25,777 nucleotides of DNA from JAVBNW01 sp031551255 (GTDB lineage: Bacteria > Bacillota > Clostridia > Christensenellales > UBA1750). The stretch is taken from contig JAVBNW010000076.1 of the NCBI GenBank assembly GCA_031551255.1, positions 1 to 25,777 of the forward strand. Direction: 5' to 3'. The notes under the pieces are model-generated. The model searched no databases and was not told the DNA's origin. It worked only from the letters and a program-made list of their open reading frames with translations. Positions within the stretch are counted from its first letter, which is position 1. Each line of letters begins with the position of its first letter. The position numbers and the translations under genes were made by a program. This document shows positions 1 through 9,496 of the stretch, in pieces.

Positions 1-55
1 CCCGGCCCCCCCCCCCGCGGGGGGGGGGGGGGGGGGGGCGCCCCCCCCCCCCCCC
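1..55. repeat. G/C homopolymer block at window edge
   Basis: The first 55 bases are almost only G and C in long runs: 11 C at 6-16, 20 G at 19-38 and 15 C at 41-55. The C and G runs are mutually complementary, so the block is nearly palindromic. Nothing else in the window looks like this. It most likely reflects a sequencing or assembly artefact at a contig end, though a real extreme hairpin cannot be excluded from the sequence alone. Confidence 0.85.
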
Positions 56-88
56 ACGCCGTTTGCACCCCCATGCCGTAAACGACGC
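56..88 (-). terminator. Hairpin after the lipoprotein gene, possible terminator
   Basis: ACGCCGTTT (56-64) can pair with AAACGACGC (80-88), giving nine pairs including G-U wobbles around a 15-base loop. It lies about 20 bases beyond the stop codon of the solute-binding lipoprotein gene, where an operon terminator would be expected. No U-tract follows on the minus strand, because the sequence runs straight into the G/C block, so terminator function is unproven. Confidence 0.3.
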
Positions 89-109
89 CCCCTTACAATA
101 CTGCTGCTC

Positions 110-1783
110 TTACTTAAGCTGCCCGCCGTTAAGTTCGTCCAGCACGAGCTGCACGCGCGGCATCATATCCTCCACCACTTTATCCCACTCCGTCTCGATG
201 TCGATGTTCGGCTGGGCGATCAGCGTAACGAGCCGCTCCTTGGCATCCTGTCCGAAGGAGCCGAACTTATCCTTATTGGGAGCCGCGCCAAACGAAACGT
301 CAAAGTCGAACATCTTAACCGCGGTGGGCACCTTGCCGGAGGCAAACGTAGCCCATAGGCGGTCGCGCTCATCGTATTGGTATTTAACTGCGTCCGGCCC
401 GATGATGCTGCGTTGGTTTTCCGAGCCGTTGGCCTCGTTAAACTCGTGCACGTTGGTGAAAGGATTGATGTAGCTCTGTATCGCGTCGTCAAACTCCCAG
501 TTGAGCTTAACATCCGCAAGCCCGTCGCCGATCACTTCGTAATCGACACCTTCCTTGCCCCACTGGCGCATCTGGCGGCCTTCCTTGGTTTGCAGGTACT
601 CCCAGAAGTCCAGAATGCGGTCTACCTTATCCTGGGTAATCTTGTGGCTCATGGCCGTAACCGTCCAATAGTCTTCAGTTTGGGTCATGTACCATGTGCC
701 GTCCCAGCCCAGCACGATGGCGATGCCGAAGTCTTCGCGTTTTTGGATTGCGCCCGAGCGCATCATGTCGTCCGTCCACGTGTTGAGCGAGCCGGTTACG
801 TTATAGTTGGCAAACGCAAGGCCGGCCTTGATCATATCCTCGTGCTCGTTGCCGCTGAACACGATGTTGTCCTTGAAGATCAAGCCCTTTTGATACATCT
901 CGTACGTGCGCTTGACGCCTTCTTTATACTCGGGCAGCGCTGCGGGCCACACGTATTGGCCGTCCACCTTGATATAAGAGCAGGTTTCATTGCCTTCCGC
1001 CGCAGGGGGGCCGATGAACAGCGCCGCGGCGTGCGGGAAGGCCCATGTAGGCATCACCAGGCCGGCATTGGCGGTGCCGTTCTTGCCCGGGTCTTCCTTC
1101 AGAACCGCTTCGATCAGCGCAATCCACTCGTCCCAGGTGTAGATGTCGCCTTCTTTGTAAAGCCCCAGATCCTGCGCCCAATCGCGCCTATACGACCAAT
1201 GCGAGGTATAGCAGTTTTGCGCCTCAGGCGGGTTGGCGCGCAGCGAAGGCCAAGCATACAGCTCGCCGTCCACGCTCAGCGGCTTGATGGAAGCGGCCGT
1301 TTCATAGGTGCTTTTAAGGTTCGGCCGCGCATCGGTGAAGTACTCGGCCTTAAAGGGCGCAAACGCGCCCTGGCGCGCCCATTCCTTGTACTGGGTGGCC
1401 TGCTGGCCCTTCAGATCCCACCAAATAAGGTCGGGTGCGTCGTCGGTGGAGATCCAGGTATTGATCAGCTGGTTCCACTCGCCCCAGTTGCAGGGAACAT
1501 AGTTAAACGTGAGGTTGAACTTCTCTTGGATGATTTCGTTGCGGACGTGATGGCCGTTCCGCTCGGCGTTCATCACGTTCATCGATACGACAATCGGTTC
1601 GGCATATGGGTTGTCTGCATCGGGTTGGTCGGGGGTGGTCGTCTGCTCCGCTTTAGCGGTTTCGGTCGTCTTTGCCGCAGAGGCGTCGGTACTCGCGGAT
1701 GCGGGGGTGGGGCTTGAGCCTTGGCAGGCGGCCATGGATAGCGCCATCATCAGCGCCAAGGCCAAGACACTGAGCTTTTTCAT
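110..1783 (-). CDS. ABC transporter solute-binding lipoprotein, LplA-like
   Basis: Predicted 557-residue extracellular binding protein of the carbohydrate ABC importer type (family 1 solute-binding proteins, LplA branch). The start at 1783 is chosen because it gives a clean lipoprotein signal: MKKL, a hydrophobic stretch, then lipobox SMAAC with the lipidated cysteine at residue 20, behind an AAAGGAGG ribosome binding site. An upstream in-frame extension would only add 40 non-signal residues. A Ser/Thr/Ala/Pro-rich linker (about 21-57) separates the lipid anchor from the globular domain, which is rich in Trp and Tyr as sugar binders often are. It is the last gene of an operon with two permeases. 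The substrate, probably an oligosaccharide or glycan fragment, cannot be read from the sequence. The gene appears complete. Confidence 0.9.
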   Translation of the reverse strand: MKKLSVLALALMMALSMAACQGSSPTPASASTDASAAKTTETAKAEQTTTPDQPDADNPYAEPIVVSMNVMNAERNGHHVRNEIIQEKFNLTFNYVPCNWGEWNQLINTWISTDDAPDLIWWDLKGQQATQYKEWARQGAFAPFKAEYFTDARPNLKSTYETAASIKPLSVDGELYAWPSLRANPPEAQNCYTSHWSYRRDWAQDLGLYKEGDIYTWDEWIALIEAVLKEDPGKNGTANAGLVMPTWAFPHAAALFIGPPAAEGNETCSYIKVDGQYVWPAALPEYKEGVKRTYEMYQKGLIFKDNIVFSGNEHEDMIKAGLAFANYNVTGSLNTWTDDMMRSGAIQKREDFGIAIVLGWDGTWYMTQTEDYWTVTAMSHKITQDKVDRILDFWEYLQTKEGRQMRQWGKEGVDYEVIGDGLADVKLNWEFDDAIQSYINPFTNVHEFNEANGSENQRSIIGPDAVKYQYDERDRLWATFASGKVPTAVKMFDFDVSFGAAPNKDKFGSFGQDAKERLVTLIAQPNIDIETEWDKVVEDMMPRVQLVLDELNGGQLK

Positions 1784-1836
1784 AGGTTGATCCTCCTTTA
1801 GTTCCAATGTATAGTGACAGGTTTCCCTGGGGTACG

Positions 1837-2757
1837 CTATTCTTTTACAGCGCCCAAAGTAAGACCGCTTAGAAAATATCTTTGCAGCACGGGGTACAGG
1901 CACATCATCGGCAGCATGGACACGATGATTGAGCTCATCTTAATCGAATCGCCCTGGATATCGGGCCGCATCTGCCCCGGGATGTTTTGCGTAGCCATGG
2001 TGTTGACATCGTTGATGATCGAACGCAACACGTTTTGCAGCGGCCAGTAATCTACGGATTTTGTAAACATCATCGCGTGATACCATTCATTCCACCGATC
2101 CACCGCGTAATAGAGCGTAAAGGTAGCTAGCAGCGGCAGGGAAAGCGGTAGGATGATGCGCGCCAGGATCATCCAGTCGCCCGCACCGTCGATCTTGGCG
2201 GATTCCTCCAACGAAGGCGGCAGAGACTTGAAGTAGTTGGATATGATCAGCATAAACATGATGTTCAGGCCCATCGGTATGATCATGACTGCCAGCGTAT
2301 CGGTAAGGTGAAGCCCCTTGATGAGCAGATAGTACGGTATGAGCCCGCCGGAGAAGTACATGGTGAACACGATCAAAAAGCGGAAGATCTTGCGGCCTGG
2401 GAACGGCTTCGTGAGCGCATACGCGCACATAACCGTTAAAAGCATGTTGTAGACCGTACCAAAAAGCGTTACGATGACGGAATTTTTATAGCCGATCCAA
2501 ATCATAGGGGATTTAAACGTAAAGTCGTACGCATCCCACGTCACCGCCGGCGGGATGAGCATAAAGCCCTGGTAGCGCAAATATACGGTGTTGGGTACAA
2601 ACGAAACCAGTACCGCATTGTAAAAAGGGTAGAGGATGAGCAGCCCGAGCGCGCTCAAAAAAGCGAGGATCAATCCATCATAAAACGTAAAGCGGCGTAT
2701 CCGGTTCTTTTTTGCGATTTTTTCCGGCGCCTGCACTTTGGTTGCCGTCTGTGCCAT
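1837..2757 (-). CDS. ABC transporter permease, LplC/YtcP type
   Basis: 306-residue inner-membrane permease of the MalG-like half of a carbohydrate ABC importer. A positively charged N-terminus (KKNRIRR, 17-22) is followed by about six hydrophobic segments. The cytoplasmic EAA loop, where the ATPase docks, is visible at about residues 184-206 (EESAKIDGAGD and a following LPLSLP). The C-terminus GLTLGAVKE is typical of the LplC/YtcP branch. The ATG at 2757 has AGGGGG upstream and lies 11 bases after the stop of the other permease gene. The lipoprotein gene follows after about 50 bases. No ATPase gene is present, so a shared MsmX-like ATPase encoded elsewhere is inferred. Confidence 0.92.
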   Translation of the reverse strand: MAQTATKVQAPEKIAKKNRIRRFTFYDGLILAFLSALGLLILYPFYNAVLVSFVPNTVYLRYQGFMLIPPAVTWDAYDFTFKSPMIWIGYKNSVIVTLFGTVYNMLLTVMCAYALTKPFPGRKIFRFLIVFTMYFSGGLIPYYLLIKGLHLTDTLAVMIIPMGLNIMFMLIISNYFKSLPPSLEESAKIDGAGDWMILARIILPLSLPLLATFTLYYAVDRWNEWYHAMMFTKSVDYWPLQNVLRSIINDVNTMATQNIPGQMRPDIQGDSIKMSSIIVSMLPMMCLYPVLQRYFLSGLTLGAVKE

Positions 2758-2768
2758 GGACCCACCCC

Positions 2769-3722
2769 CTACAATATCGTTTCCTGGCCTAGCGCGCGGG
2801 TTACCCCGTTGGCGATGAGAAGCAGCGTAAAGTTGATGATATTTTTAAATAGCCCGACGGCCGTAGGAAAGCCCATGTTGATGTTGGCCGTGCGCCCAAA
2901 GGTGATGCGGTAGATGTAAGTATCGAGAATGTCGCCTTTTGCGTAGACGGGCGGAGAATAGGTGTTGAAAATTTGATCGAAGCCGCCTTCCATAATCGCG
3001 CCGACGCGCAGTACAAATTGGATGGCGATCATGTTGATGATGCCGGGCAGCATGATGTACCAAACCTTTTGCACGCGGCCGCACCCGTCGATGGTAGCGG
3101 CTTCGTAAAGGGATTGATCGATGCCCGCGATCGATGCCAGGTAGATGATCGTGCCCCAGCCCGCCTCCTTCCACATATCCGACAGGATGACGATCCACCG
3201 GTACGCGTTGCCGTCGTACAGAAGACTCCAGTTTTCCGCCGCTGCTGGGTTGAACAGCATCACAACCTTGCGAACCATGCCGTTCGTACCCAGCAGGTTG
3301 AGCATAATGCCCGCCAAGAGCACCCAGGAAAGGAAGTGGGGAAACGTGTAAACCGTTTGAAGCACGCGCCGGTAGCGCGGCGTATAGGCCTCGTTGATGA
3401 GAATCGCAAGAATGATCGGAAAGGGAAAGCCTATGACGATGCGCATAAAGGAGATGATGAGCGTATTGCGAAAAGCGGGCACAAAACCGGGCTCCAGCAG
3501 CATGTATTTGAAGTGCTCAAAATCGTTCCAGGGGCTATCGGCTATGCCCACATTGAGCATGTAGTTCTTAAAGGCCAGCTGAATGCCGTAGAGCGGAATG
3601 TATTTGAAGATAACAAAGTAGGCCATTGGGAGCAGCATCATCAGGTAGATCCAACGATAGCTCCAAATCCGCCTCCACGTGCGTCCCTTTGTGGAGAGTT
3701 TTGCCACCGGCTGTGCGATCAT
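2769..3722 (-). CDS. ABC transporter permease, LplB type
   Basis: 317-residue inner-membrane permease, the MalF-like partner of the next gene. It carries the N-terminal motif typical of LplB proteins (YIPLYGIQLAFKNY, 41-54), about six hydrophobic segments and an EAA loop at about 207-227 (YEAATIDGCGR, then MLPGI). It is the first gene of the three-gene importer operon and lies 66 bases from the -10 box of a perfect consensus promoter. The Shine-Dalgarno is less clear than for its neighbours: GGTGGTGGGAAGA precedes the ATG. The order permease-permease-lipoprotein without an ATPase is usual for this family. Confidence 0.92.
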   Translation of the reverse strand: MIAQPVAKLSTKGRTWRRIWSYRWIYLMMLLPMAYFVIFKYIPLYGIQLAFKNYMLNVGIADSPWNDFEHFKYMLLEPGFVPAFRNTLIISFMRIVIGFPFPIILAILINEAYTPRYRRVLQTVYTFPHFLSWVLLAGIMLNLLGTNGMVRKVVMLFNPAAAENWSLLYDGNAYRWIVILSDMWKEAGWGTIIYLASIAGIDQSLYEAATIDGCGRVQKVWYIMLPGIINMIAIQFVLRVGAIMEGGFDQIFNTYSPPVYAKGDILDTYIYRITFGRTANINMGFPTAVGLFKNIINFTLLLIANGVTRALGQETIL

Positions 3723-3787
3723 TGCGTCTTCCCACCACCTTTTAGTACAATACGACTTCTTTTAATCCGTTTACTTAGATACATAGG

Positions 3788-3816
3788 ATTATATATAGGT
3801 TAGTTATGCATGTCAA
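3788..3816 (-). promoter_or_regulatory. Consensus sigma-A promoter of the ABC importer operon
   Basis: On the minus strand, TTGACA (3811-3816) and TATAAT (3788-3793) are separated by exactly 17 bases. Both hexamers match consensus perfectly, in an AT-rich island within GC-rich DNA. Transcription should start near 3781, about 60 bases before the LplB-type permease. No operator could be identified with confidence. Confidence 0.9.
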
Positions 3817-3860
3817 TTATGTTATTTTATAGTTACCATTCTGAAACCTCCCAAAATGGT

Positions 3861-3906
3861 AGAGAAAAGAGCCGCCACCGGGCGTATCGCGCCTGGTGGC
3901 GGCTCT
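3861..3906 (-). terminator. Intrinsic terminator of the pyr operon
   Basis: A long stem (arms 3868-3884 and 3890-3906, 17 positions with one mismatch or wobble, small loop) carries GAGCCGCCACC and its complement. On the minus strand it is followed at once by TTTTCTCT. It lies about 80 bases after the pyrE stop codon and before the next promoter, so it should close the pyrimidine operon. Confidence 0.78.
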
Positions 3907-3987
3907 GGACATTACTGGAAATTTTTTTTGGAGCTTTGAAAGAATGACTACGCCAAGGCTTAGCTAAGCCGAACGTAAGTTTAAAGC

Positions 3988-4563
3988 TTACTTCAACCCG
4001 CGGCTGCCGGGCTTGACGGGCGTGCTCCCCTGTTCGCACAGCGGGCAATCGGCCGCGTCCCAGGATACCACCTGCATAGAAATCGCCGCGCGCAAGGGGA
4101 CGCCAAAGTCCACATTGCCCGCGCTGCGGTCTACGACCGCTCCCACGGCCACGGGGATTCCTCCTGCCGCCTTTACAAGCTCAATTACCTCGCGCACGGT
4201 GCCGCCGGTGGTGATCACATCCTCCGTCACCGCCACGCGCTCGCCGGGGCGGATCGCGAAGCCGCGCCGAAACACCATCGCGCCGTCCTGCCTTTCGGCG
4301 AAGATATTGCGCACGCCCAACTGCCTTGCCAGCTCGTAGCCCAGGATCACCCCGCCTACCGCAGGGGCGACCACCAAATCGACGGCTTCCCCTTTGAGCC
4401 TCTCGGCCAGAAGCGCCGTCAGCGCCGAAGCGTGCTCGGGGTACTCAAACAGATGCGCGCACTGCATGTAGCGGTCGCTGTGCCTGCCGGATGTCAGAAC
4501 AAAATGGCCTTCCAGCATTACGCCCGTGGTGCGAAAAATCGTGAGAATCTGCTCTTGCGTCAT
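3988..4563 (-). CDS. pyrE: Orotate phosphoribosyltransferase
   Basis: 191-residue cytoplasmic enzyme that joins orotate and PRPP to make orotidine 5'-monophosphate, the fifth step of UMP synthesis. The PRPP-binding signature VAVTEDVITTGGT is at 110-122. The N-terminal LTSGRHSDRY region (23-32) matches the orotate/PRPP site of the family. The C-terminus has a CPLC pair (173-176) and ends VKPGSRGLK, features I associate with the clostridial branch. The ATG at 4563 follows AAAGGAG at ideal spacing. It is the last gene of the pyr operon, 26 bases after pyrD, and is followed by an intrinsic terminator. Confidence 0.96.
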   Translation of the reverse strand: MTQEQILTIFRTTGVMLEGHFVLTSGRHSDRYMQCAHLFEYPEHASALTALLAERLKGEAVDLVVAPAVGGVILGYELARQLGVRNIFAERQDGAMVFRRGFAIRPGERVAVTEDVITTGGTVREVIELVKAAGGIPVAVGAVVDRSAGNVDFGVPLRAAISMQVVSWDAADCPLCEQGSTPVKPGSRGLK

Positions 4564-4589
4564 GTGTTTCTCCTTTCCTTGGCGCGCCG

Positions 4590-5504
4590 CTACGCTTGCG
4601 GCAGAATCAACCCGCCCACCAGGTCGTTTACATCCTCGAGTTTCTGGCGCTTGAGGTATGCCTCAAGCCCAAAGACCGCCTTGGTACAGGCATATGGGTC
4701 GCTAAGGTTTGCGGTGCCGATCTGCACCGCGCGGCAGCCCGCCAGCAAAAATGCCGCGGCGTCCTCACCGTTTTGGATGCCGCCCGAGCCCACCACCGGA
4801 ATGCTTACTGCGCGCGCAGCTTCAAACGCCATGCGCAGCGCGACCGGCCGGATGGCCGGGCCGGAGAGCCCGCCGGTTACGTTGCCCAGCACCGGGCGGC
4901 GGGTATTTACGTCGATCGCCATGCCGGTTAAGGTGTTGATCAGGGACAGCGCGTCCGCCCCCGCCCCCTCGGCAGCTCGCGCGCAATCGGCGATGGACTG
5001 CACGTTGGGCGAAAGCTTCACCATCAGCGGCTTCTTACACGCCGCGCGCACCGCGCCAGTGATCGCCGCCACGCCCTGCGGCGAATTGCCAAACGCAACG
5101 CCCCCTTGCTTCACGTTGGGGCAGGATATGTTCAGCTCCACGATATCCACGCCGTCCACGGAAACTCTGCGGGCCATCTCGCAGTAGTCCTCCGCCGTGT
5201 TGCCCGCGATGTTTACGATGACGGCGAGGTTCTTTTCCCTGAGCCACGAAAGTTCCTCGCGCAAAAACGCATTGACGCCCGGGTTTTGCAAGCCGACCGC
5301 GTTGAGCACGCCGGAGGGCGTTTCGGCGATGCGCGGCGGCGGATTGCCAAAGCGCGGCTCGAGAGTTAGGCCCTTGACCGCGATGCCCCCCAGCAGCGAA
5401 ATGTCGAAAAACCGCGCGTACTCCCTGCCGAACGCAAACGTGCCCGAAGCGGCGATAATCGGGTTTTTAAGCTTCACGCCGCAAATTTCAACGCCCATGT
5501 TCAT
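4590..5504 (-). CDS. pyrD: Dihydroorotate dehydrogenase 1B, catalytic subunit
   Basis: 304-residue FMN flavoprotein oxidising dihydroorotate to orotate. It belongs to class 1B: the catalytic base is a cysteine in NISCPNVKQGG (Cys128), and the electron-transfer partner PyrK is encoded just upstream. Further family signs are VKLSPNV for substrate binding, INTLTGMAID around 190-200, and the C-terminal FMN phosphate loop VVGSGGI followed by VQIGTA. The start ATG (5504) overlaps the pyrK stop as ATGA and is preceded by GGGGAGG inside pyrK, which implies translational coupling. A second ATG two codons on is possible. Confidence 0.96.
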   Translation of the reverse strand: MNMGVEICGVKLKNPIIAASGTFAFGREYARFFDISLLGGIAVKGLTLEPRFGNPPPRIAETPSGVLNAVGLQNPGVNAFLREELSWLREKNLAVIVNIAGNTAEDYCEMARRVSVDGVDIVELNISCPNVKQGGVAFGNSPQGVAAITGAVRAACKKPLMVKLSPNVQSIADCARAAEGAGADALSLINTLTGMAIDVNTRRPVLGNVTGGLSGPAIRPVALRMAFEAARAVSIPVVGSGGIQNGEDAAAFLLAGCRAVQIGTANLSDPYACTKAVFGLEAYLKRQKLEDVNDLVGGLILPQA

Positions 5505-6262
5505 AGCTTGACTACCTCCCCGTCAAACACCGGCCCGTCCGCGCATACGCGAAAGTAGCCGTCCCACGCGGCGGCGCACGCGCACACGAGGCAGGCGCCG
5601 ACGCCGCAGCCCATCCTCTGCTCGAGGGATAGCTTAAGCTTCACGCCGTGTTCTTTGGCAATCCCCTGCACCGCTCTGAGCATCGGGGTGGGGCCGCAGG
5701 CCATGATCACATCCGGCTTGCCCTTCTCAAGATCGCGCAGTAGCGGCGCGGTGACCAGCCCGTGCTCGCCCGCCGAACCATCGTCGGTGCATACAAAAAC
5801 CTGCGCGCCCGCCGCCTCGCACTCCTTAGCGGCATAGATATGCTTCGCGGTGCGGTAGCCGAAGTAAGCCTTCGATACCCTGCCTGAGAAGCCTTCGGCG
5901 CAACAGCGCATCGGCGCCACGCCAACCCCGCCACCCACCAGCCATATCTCCTTGGCGGCATCCGCATGAAAGCCCTTGCCAAACGGGAAGATCAGATCCA
6001 ACGCGTCGCCCTTTTTCACCGAAACTATGCGTTTGGTCCCTTCGCCCTTGGGCTGCACCGCAAGATGCAAAAGGCCGTCTTTCATGGAGTACACGCTGAT
6101 GGGCCGCCGAAGCAGCCGCGCGTCGTCGCCGGGCACCTTAAGATGCGCGCACTGCCCCGGCGCGATCTCCTCCGGCAAGCCGCCGGGCAGCTCGAGTACG
6201 AGCTCGACGAGCTCCGCCGCGATATCCCTTGCGTCCGCGACGGAGGCCACATACGTCTTCAA
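5501..6262 (-). CDS. pyrK: Dihydroorotate dehydrogenase electron-transfer subunit
   Basis: 253-residue FAD and 2Fe-2S subunit that passes electrons from PyrD to NAD+. The FAD-binding motif RRPISVYS is at 52-59 and the nucleotide-binding glycine loop GGGVGVAP at 110-117. A C-terminal cluster of Cys219, Cys224, Cys227 and Cys240 has the spacing expected for the 2Fe-2S centre. The start is TTG at 6262, since the reading frame offers no upstream ATG and GAGGATGG lies at suitable distance. The protein begins MKTYVASV, a normal family N-terminus. The gene lies 59 bases after pyrF and overlaps pyrD by four bases. Confidence 0.95.
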   Translation of the reverse strand: MKTYVASVADARDIAAELVELVLELPGGLPEEIAPGQCAHLKVPGDDARLLRRPISVYSMKDGLLHLAVQPKGEGTKRIVSVKKGDALDLIFPFGKGFHADAAKEIWLVGGGVGVAPMRCCAEGFSGRVSKAYFGYRTAKHIYAAKECEAAGAQVFVCTDDGSAGEHGLVTAPLLRDLEKGKPDVIMACGPTPMLRAVQGIAKEHGVKLKLSLEQRMGCGVGACLVCACAAAWDGYFRVCADGPVFDGEVVKL

Positions 6263-6321
6263 TCGTCCATCCTCTTTCTCGCTATCCGGACAAGCCGGAC
6301 GGCCTTATTTTGCCGCATGAA

Positions 6322-7196
6322 TTACCCGCGCGGGGCGATGTCCTCCCGCATCCTGACGGCCTCGGCCTTCGCGGCCTCGCGCCACGGAAGCTCCGGCGCC
6401 TTTTGATGTGCCGCCAGCAGCGAGCGGGAAGCGTTGACCACAGCGCCAAACCCATCGGGCCCGAAACAGCCGCGCAGATCCGCGCCAGTGGCGCCCTGCG
6501 CGCCGTAACCCGGCACGAGAAACAGCGAGTGGGGCATGCGCCCGCGCAGTTGCGTGCTCTGATCCGGATAGGTAGCACCGACCACCGCCCCCACGGGCGA
6601 GTAGCCGCTTGCGCCGATCAATGGCTCACCCCATTCGGCCACCAACTGAGCCATTGCCTCGTATACGGTCTTATCGCCGCAGGGCATATCCTGGATCTGC
6701 CCGCTGGAGGGATTGGACGTCTTGACGAGGATGAACATGCCCTTCTTATTCTCCTTGCAAAGCTCTAAAAAGGGCTTGACACCGTCGATGCCCAGATAGC
6801 CGTTCACGGTGAGAAAATCCGCCTCGAAATCCGCTCCGGGCGCAAGATATGCCCGCGCGTAGGCCTCGCTGGTGGCGCCGATGTCGTTGCGCTTGGCATC
6901 GGCGATGGTAATATACCCTTTTTCGCGCGCCATACGCAACGTTTGCGCAAACGCATACATTCCGTGCAAGCCCAGCTGCTCGTAATACGCAACCTGCACC
7001 TTCACGCAGGGGATCAGCCCCTGCATAAGCTCCAGCAGCGCCGCGTTGTAACGCAAAATCGCCGCGCAGGCGGCGGCGTTGTCGCTTGCATCCGCTACGG
7101 CAAACTCTTTAGGTAGATGGGAGAGCTGCGTGTCCAGCCCCATGACCGTAGGGTTGCCCGTAGCCTTGATCGCCTGAATCAATCTATCCGCCGCAT

Positions 7197-7200
<4 letters not shown>
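6322..7200 (-). CDS. pyrF: Orotidine 5'-phosphate decarboxylase, long (type 2) form
   Basis: 292-residue TIM-barrel enzyme making UMP from OMP, the last step of the pathway. The catalytic signature DAKRNDIG is at 101-108. The length and the N-terminal MGLDTQLSHLP region fit the longer PyrF subgroup rather than the roughly 230-residue B. subtilis form. The start ATG at 7200 overlaps the pyrC stop as ATGA and has GGAGG upstream. An in-frame ATG at 7224 would add eight residues but would bury the start deep in pyrC. The phosphate-binding end is visible as LFLVPGYGAQG and VVNASRS. Confidence 0.95.
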
Positions 7201-8461
<1,261 letters not shown>

Positions 8462-8465
<4 letters not shown>

Positions 8466-9388
8466 GCCTGCGCCCCCCTTCTGGTGTACAGGTACAAAAG
8501 CGCCATGCGAACCGCGACGCCGTTGGTCACCTGTTCGTCGATTCTCGAGTCCTGCGAATCCGCGACGTCGGAGGTAATCTCGACGCCCCTGTTCATCGGA
8601 CCCGGGTGCATGATCAGAGCATGCTCCTTCGCAAGCTCCAGCCTCTCTTTGTTCAGCCCGAAGATGCGCGCGTACTCCCGCTCGCTGGGGAAGCGCGGGG
8701 TTCCGATCCTCTCTTTTTGGATGCGAAGCGCCATCACGACATCCGCGCCGCGCACCGCGGCCTCGACATCCGTCGTCACCTCTATGCCGGGCATCGGCAC
8801 CGGCGGCATCAGCGTCGGCGGCCCGGCAAACACGACGCTTGCGCCCATGGTCGCAAGCCCGAACGCGTTGGAACGCGCGACCCGGCTGTGCTCGATATCC
8901 CCAACAATCGCCACGCGCAGGCCCTTGATCTCGCCGAAGCGCTCGCGCATGGTCAGCATATCGAGGAGCGCCTGCGTCGGGTGCTCGTTGACCCCATCGC
9001 CTGCGTTAAGCACCGATGCGTTCACGTGCCGCGCCAGCAAATGCGGCGCGCCCGAATGCGGGTGGCGGATGATAATTACATCCGTCCCCATTCGATCGAG
9101 TGTAACGCCGGTGTCGATCAGCGTTTCGCCCTTTTGTATGCTGGACCCGGAAGCGGAAATGTTCGCCGCCGCGGCCGACATGTATTTGGATGCCAGCTCA
9201 AAGCTCATGCGCGTTCTGGTAGAATTTTCGTAAAATAGCGTGATGATCGACTTGCCCTGCAAGTGCGGCGTCTTTTTGCTGTTGCTCTCCAAGATGCGCT
9301 TGAGCTGCGAGGCATTGATGAGAATCTCTTCGATCTCTTCTTTTGGCACGCCGCGCAGGCCCAGCAGGTCTTTGCGCCTTGTAGGCAT
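8462..9388 (-). CDS. pyrB: Aspartate carbamoyltransferase catalytic chain
   Basis: 308-residue enzyme condensing carbamoyl phosphate and aspartate, the committed step. The carbamoyl phosphate loop STRTRMSFE begins at residue 56. HPTQALLD begins at 136 and the aspartate-site MHPGPMNRG is near the C-terminus. There is no regulatory pyrI chain nearby, as expected for Bacillota, where control lies in PyrR. The ATG at 9388 has AAGGAGG upstream. The gap to uraA holds a perfect hairpin described separately. Carbamoyl phosphate synthetase genes (pyrAA/pyrAB), often in this operon, are absent from the window. Confidence 0.97.
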
Positions 9389-9427
9389 GAGGTCCCTCCT
9401 TCGTCGTAAGGCAATTCATATGTGGGC

Positions 9428-9455
9428 GCTTTGCGCCGGGAGCCCGGCGCAAAGC
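9428..9455 (-). other. Perfect intercistronic hairpin between uraA and pyrB
   Basis: GCTTTGCGCCGG and its exact complement form a 12-base-pair stem with a four-base loop in the roughly 110-base gap. B. subtilis has a PyrR attenuator at this place, but here no PyrR-binding motif and no U-tract accompany the hairpin. It is therefore not a standard attenuator. It may stabilise or process the mRNA and so set the uraA:pyrB ratio; that role is inference. Confidence 0.7.
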
Positions 9456-9496
9456 CAATCTAGGTAAACGCTGATGAAATCGATGGCCTCCGAAGC

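Noticed and set aside
377..1717. 446-codon plus-strand open frame
   Set aside because: Antisense to the lipoprotein gene, no ribosome binding site, no recognisable motifs.
9389..9496. A second PyrR attenuator between uraA and pyrB
   Set aside because: A perfect hairpin is present but no PyrR-binding motif and no U-tract.
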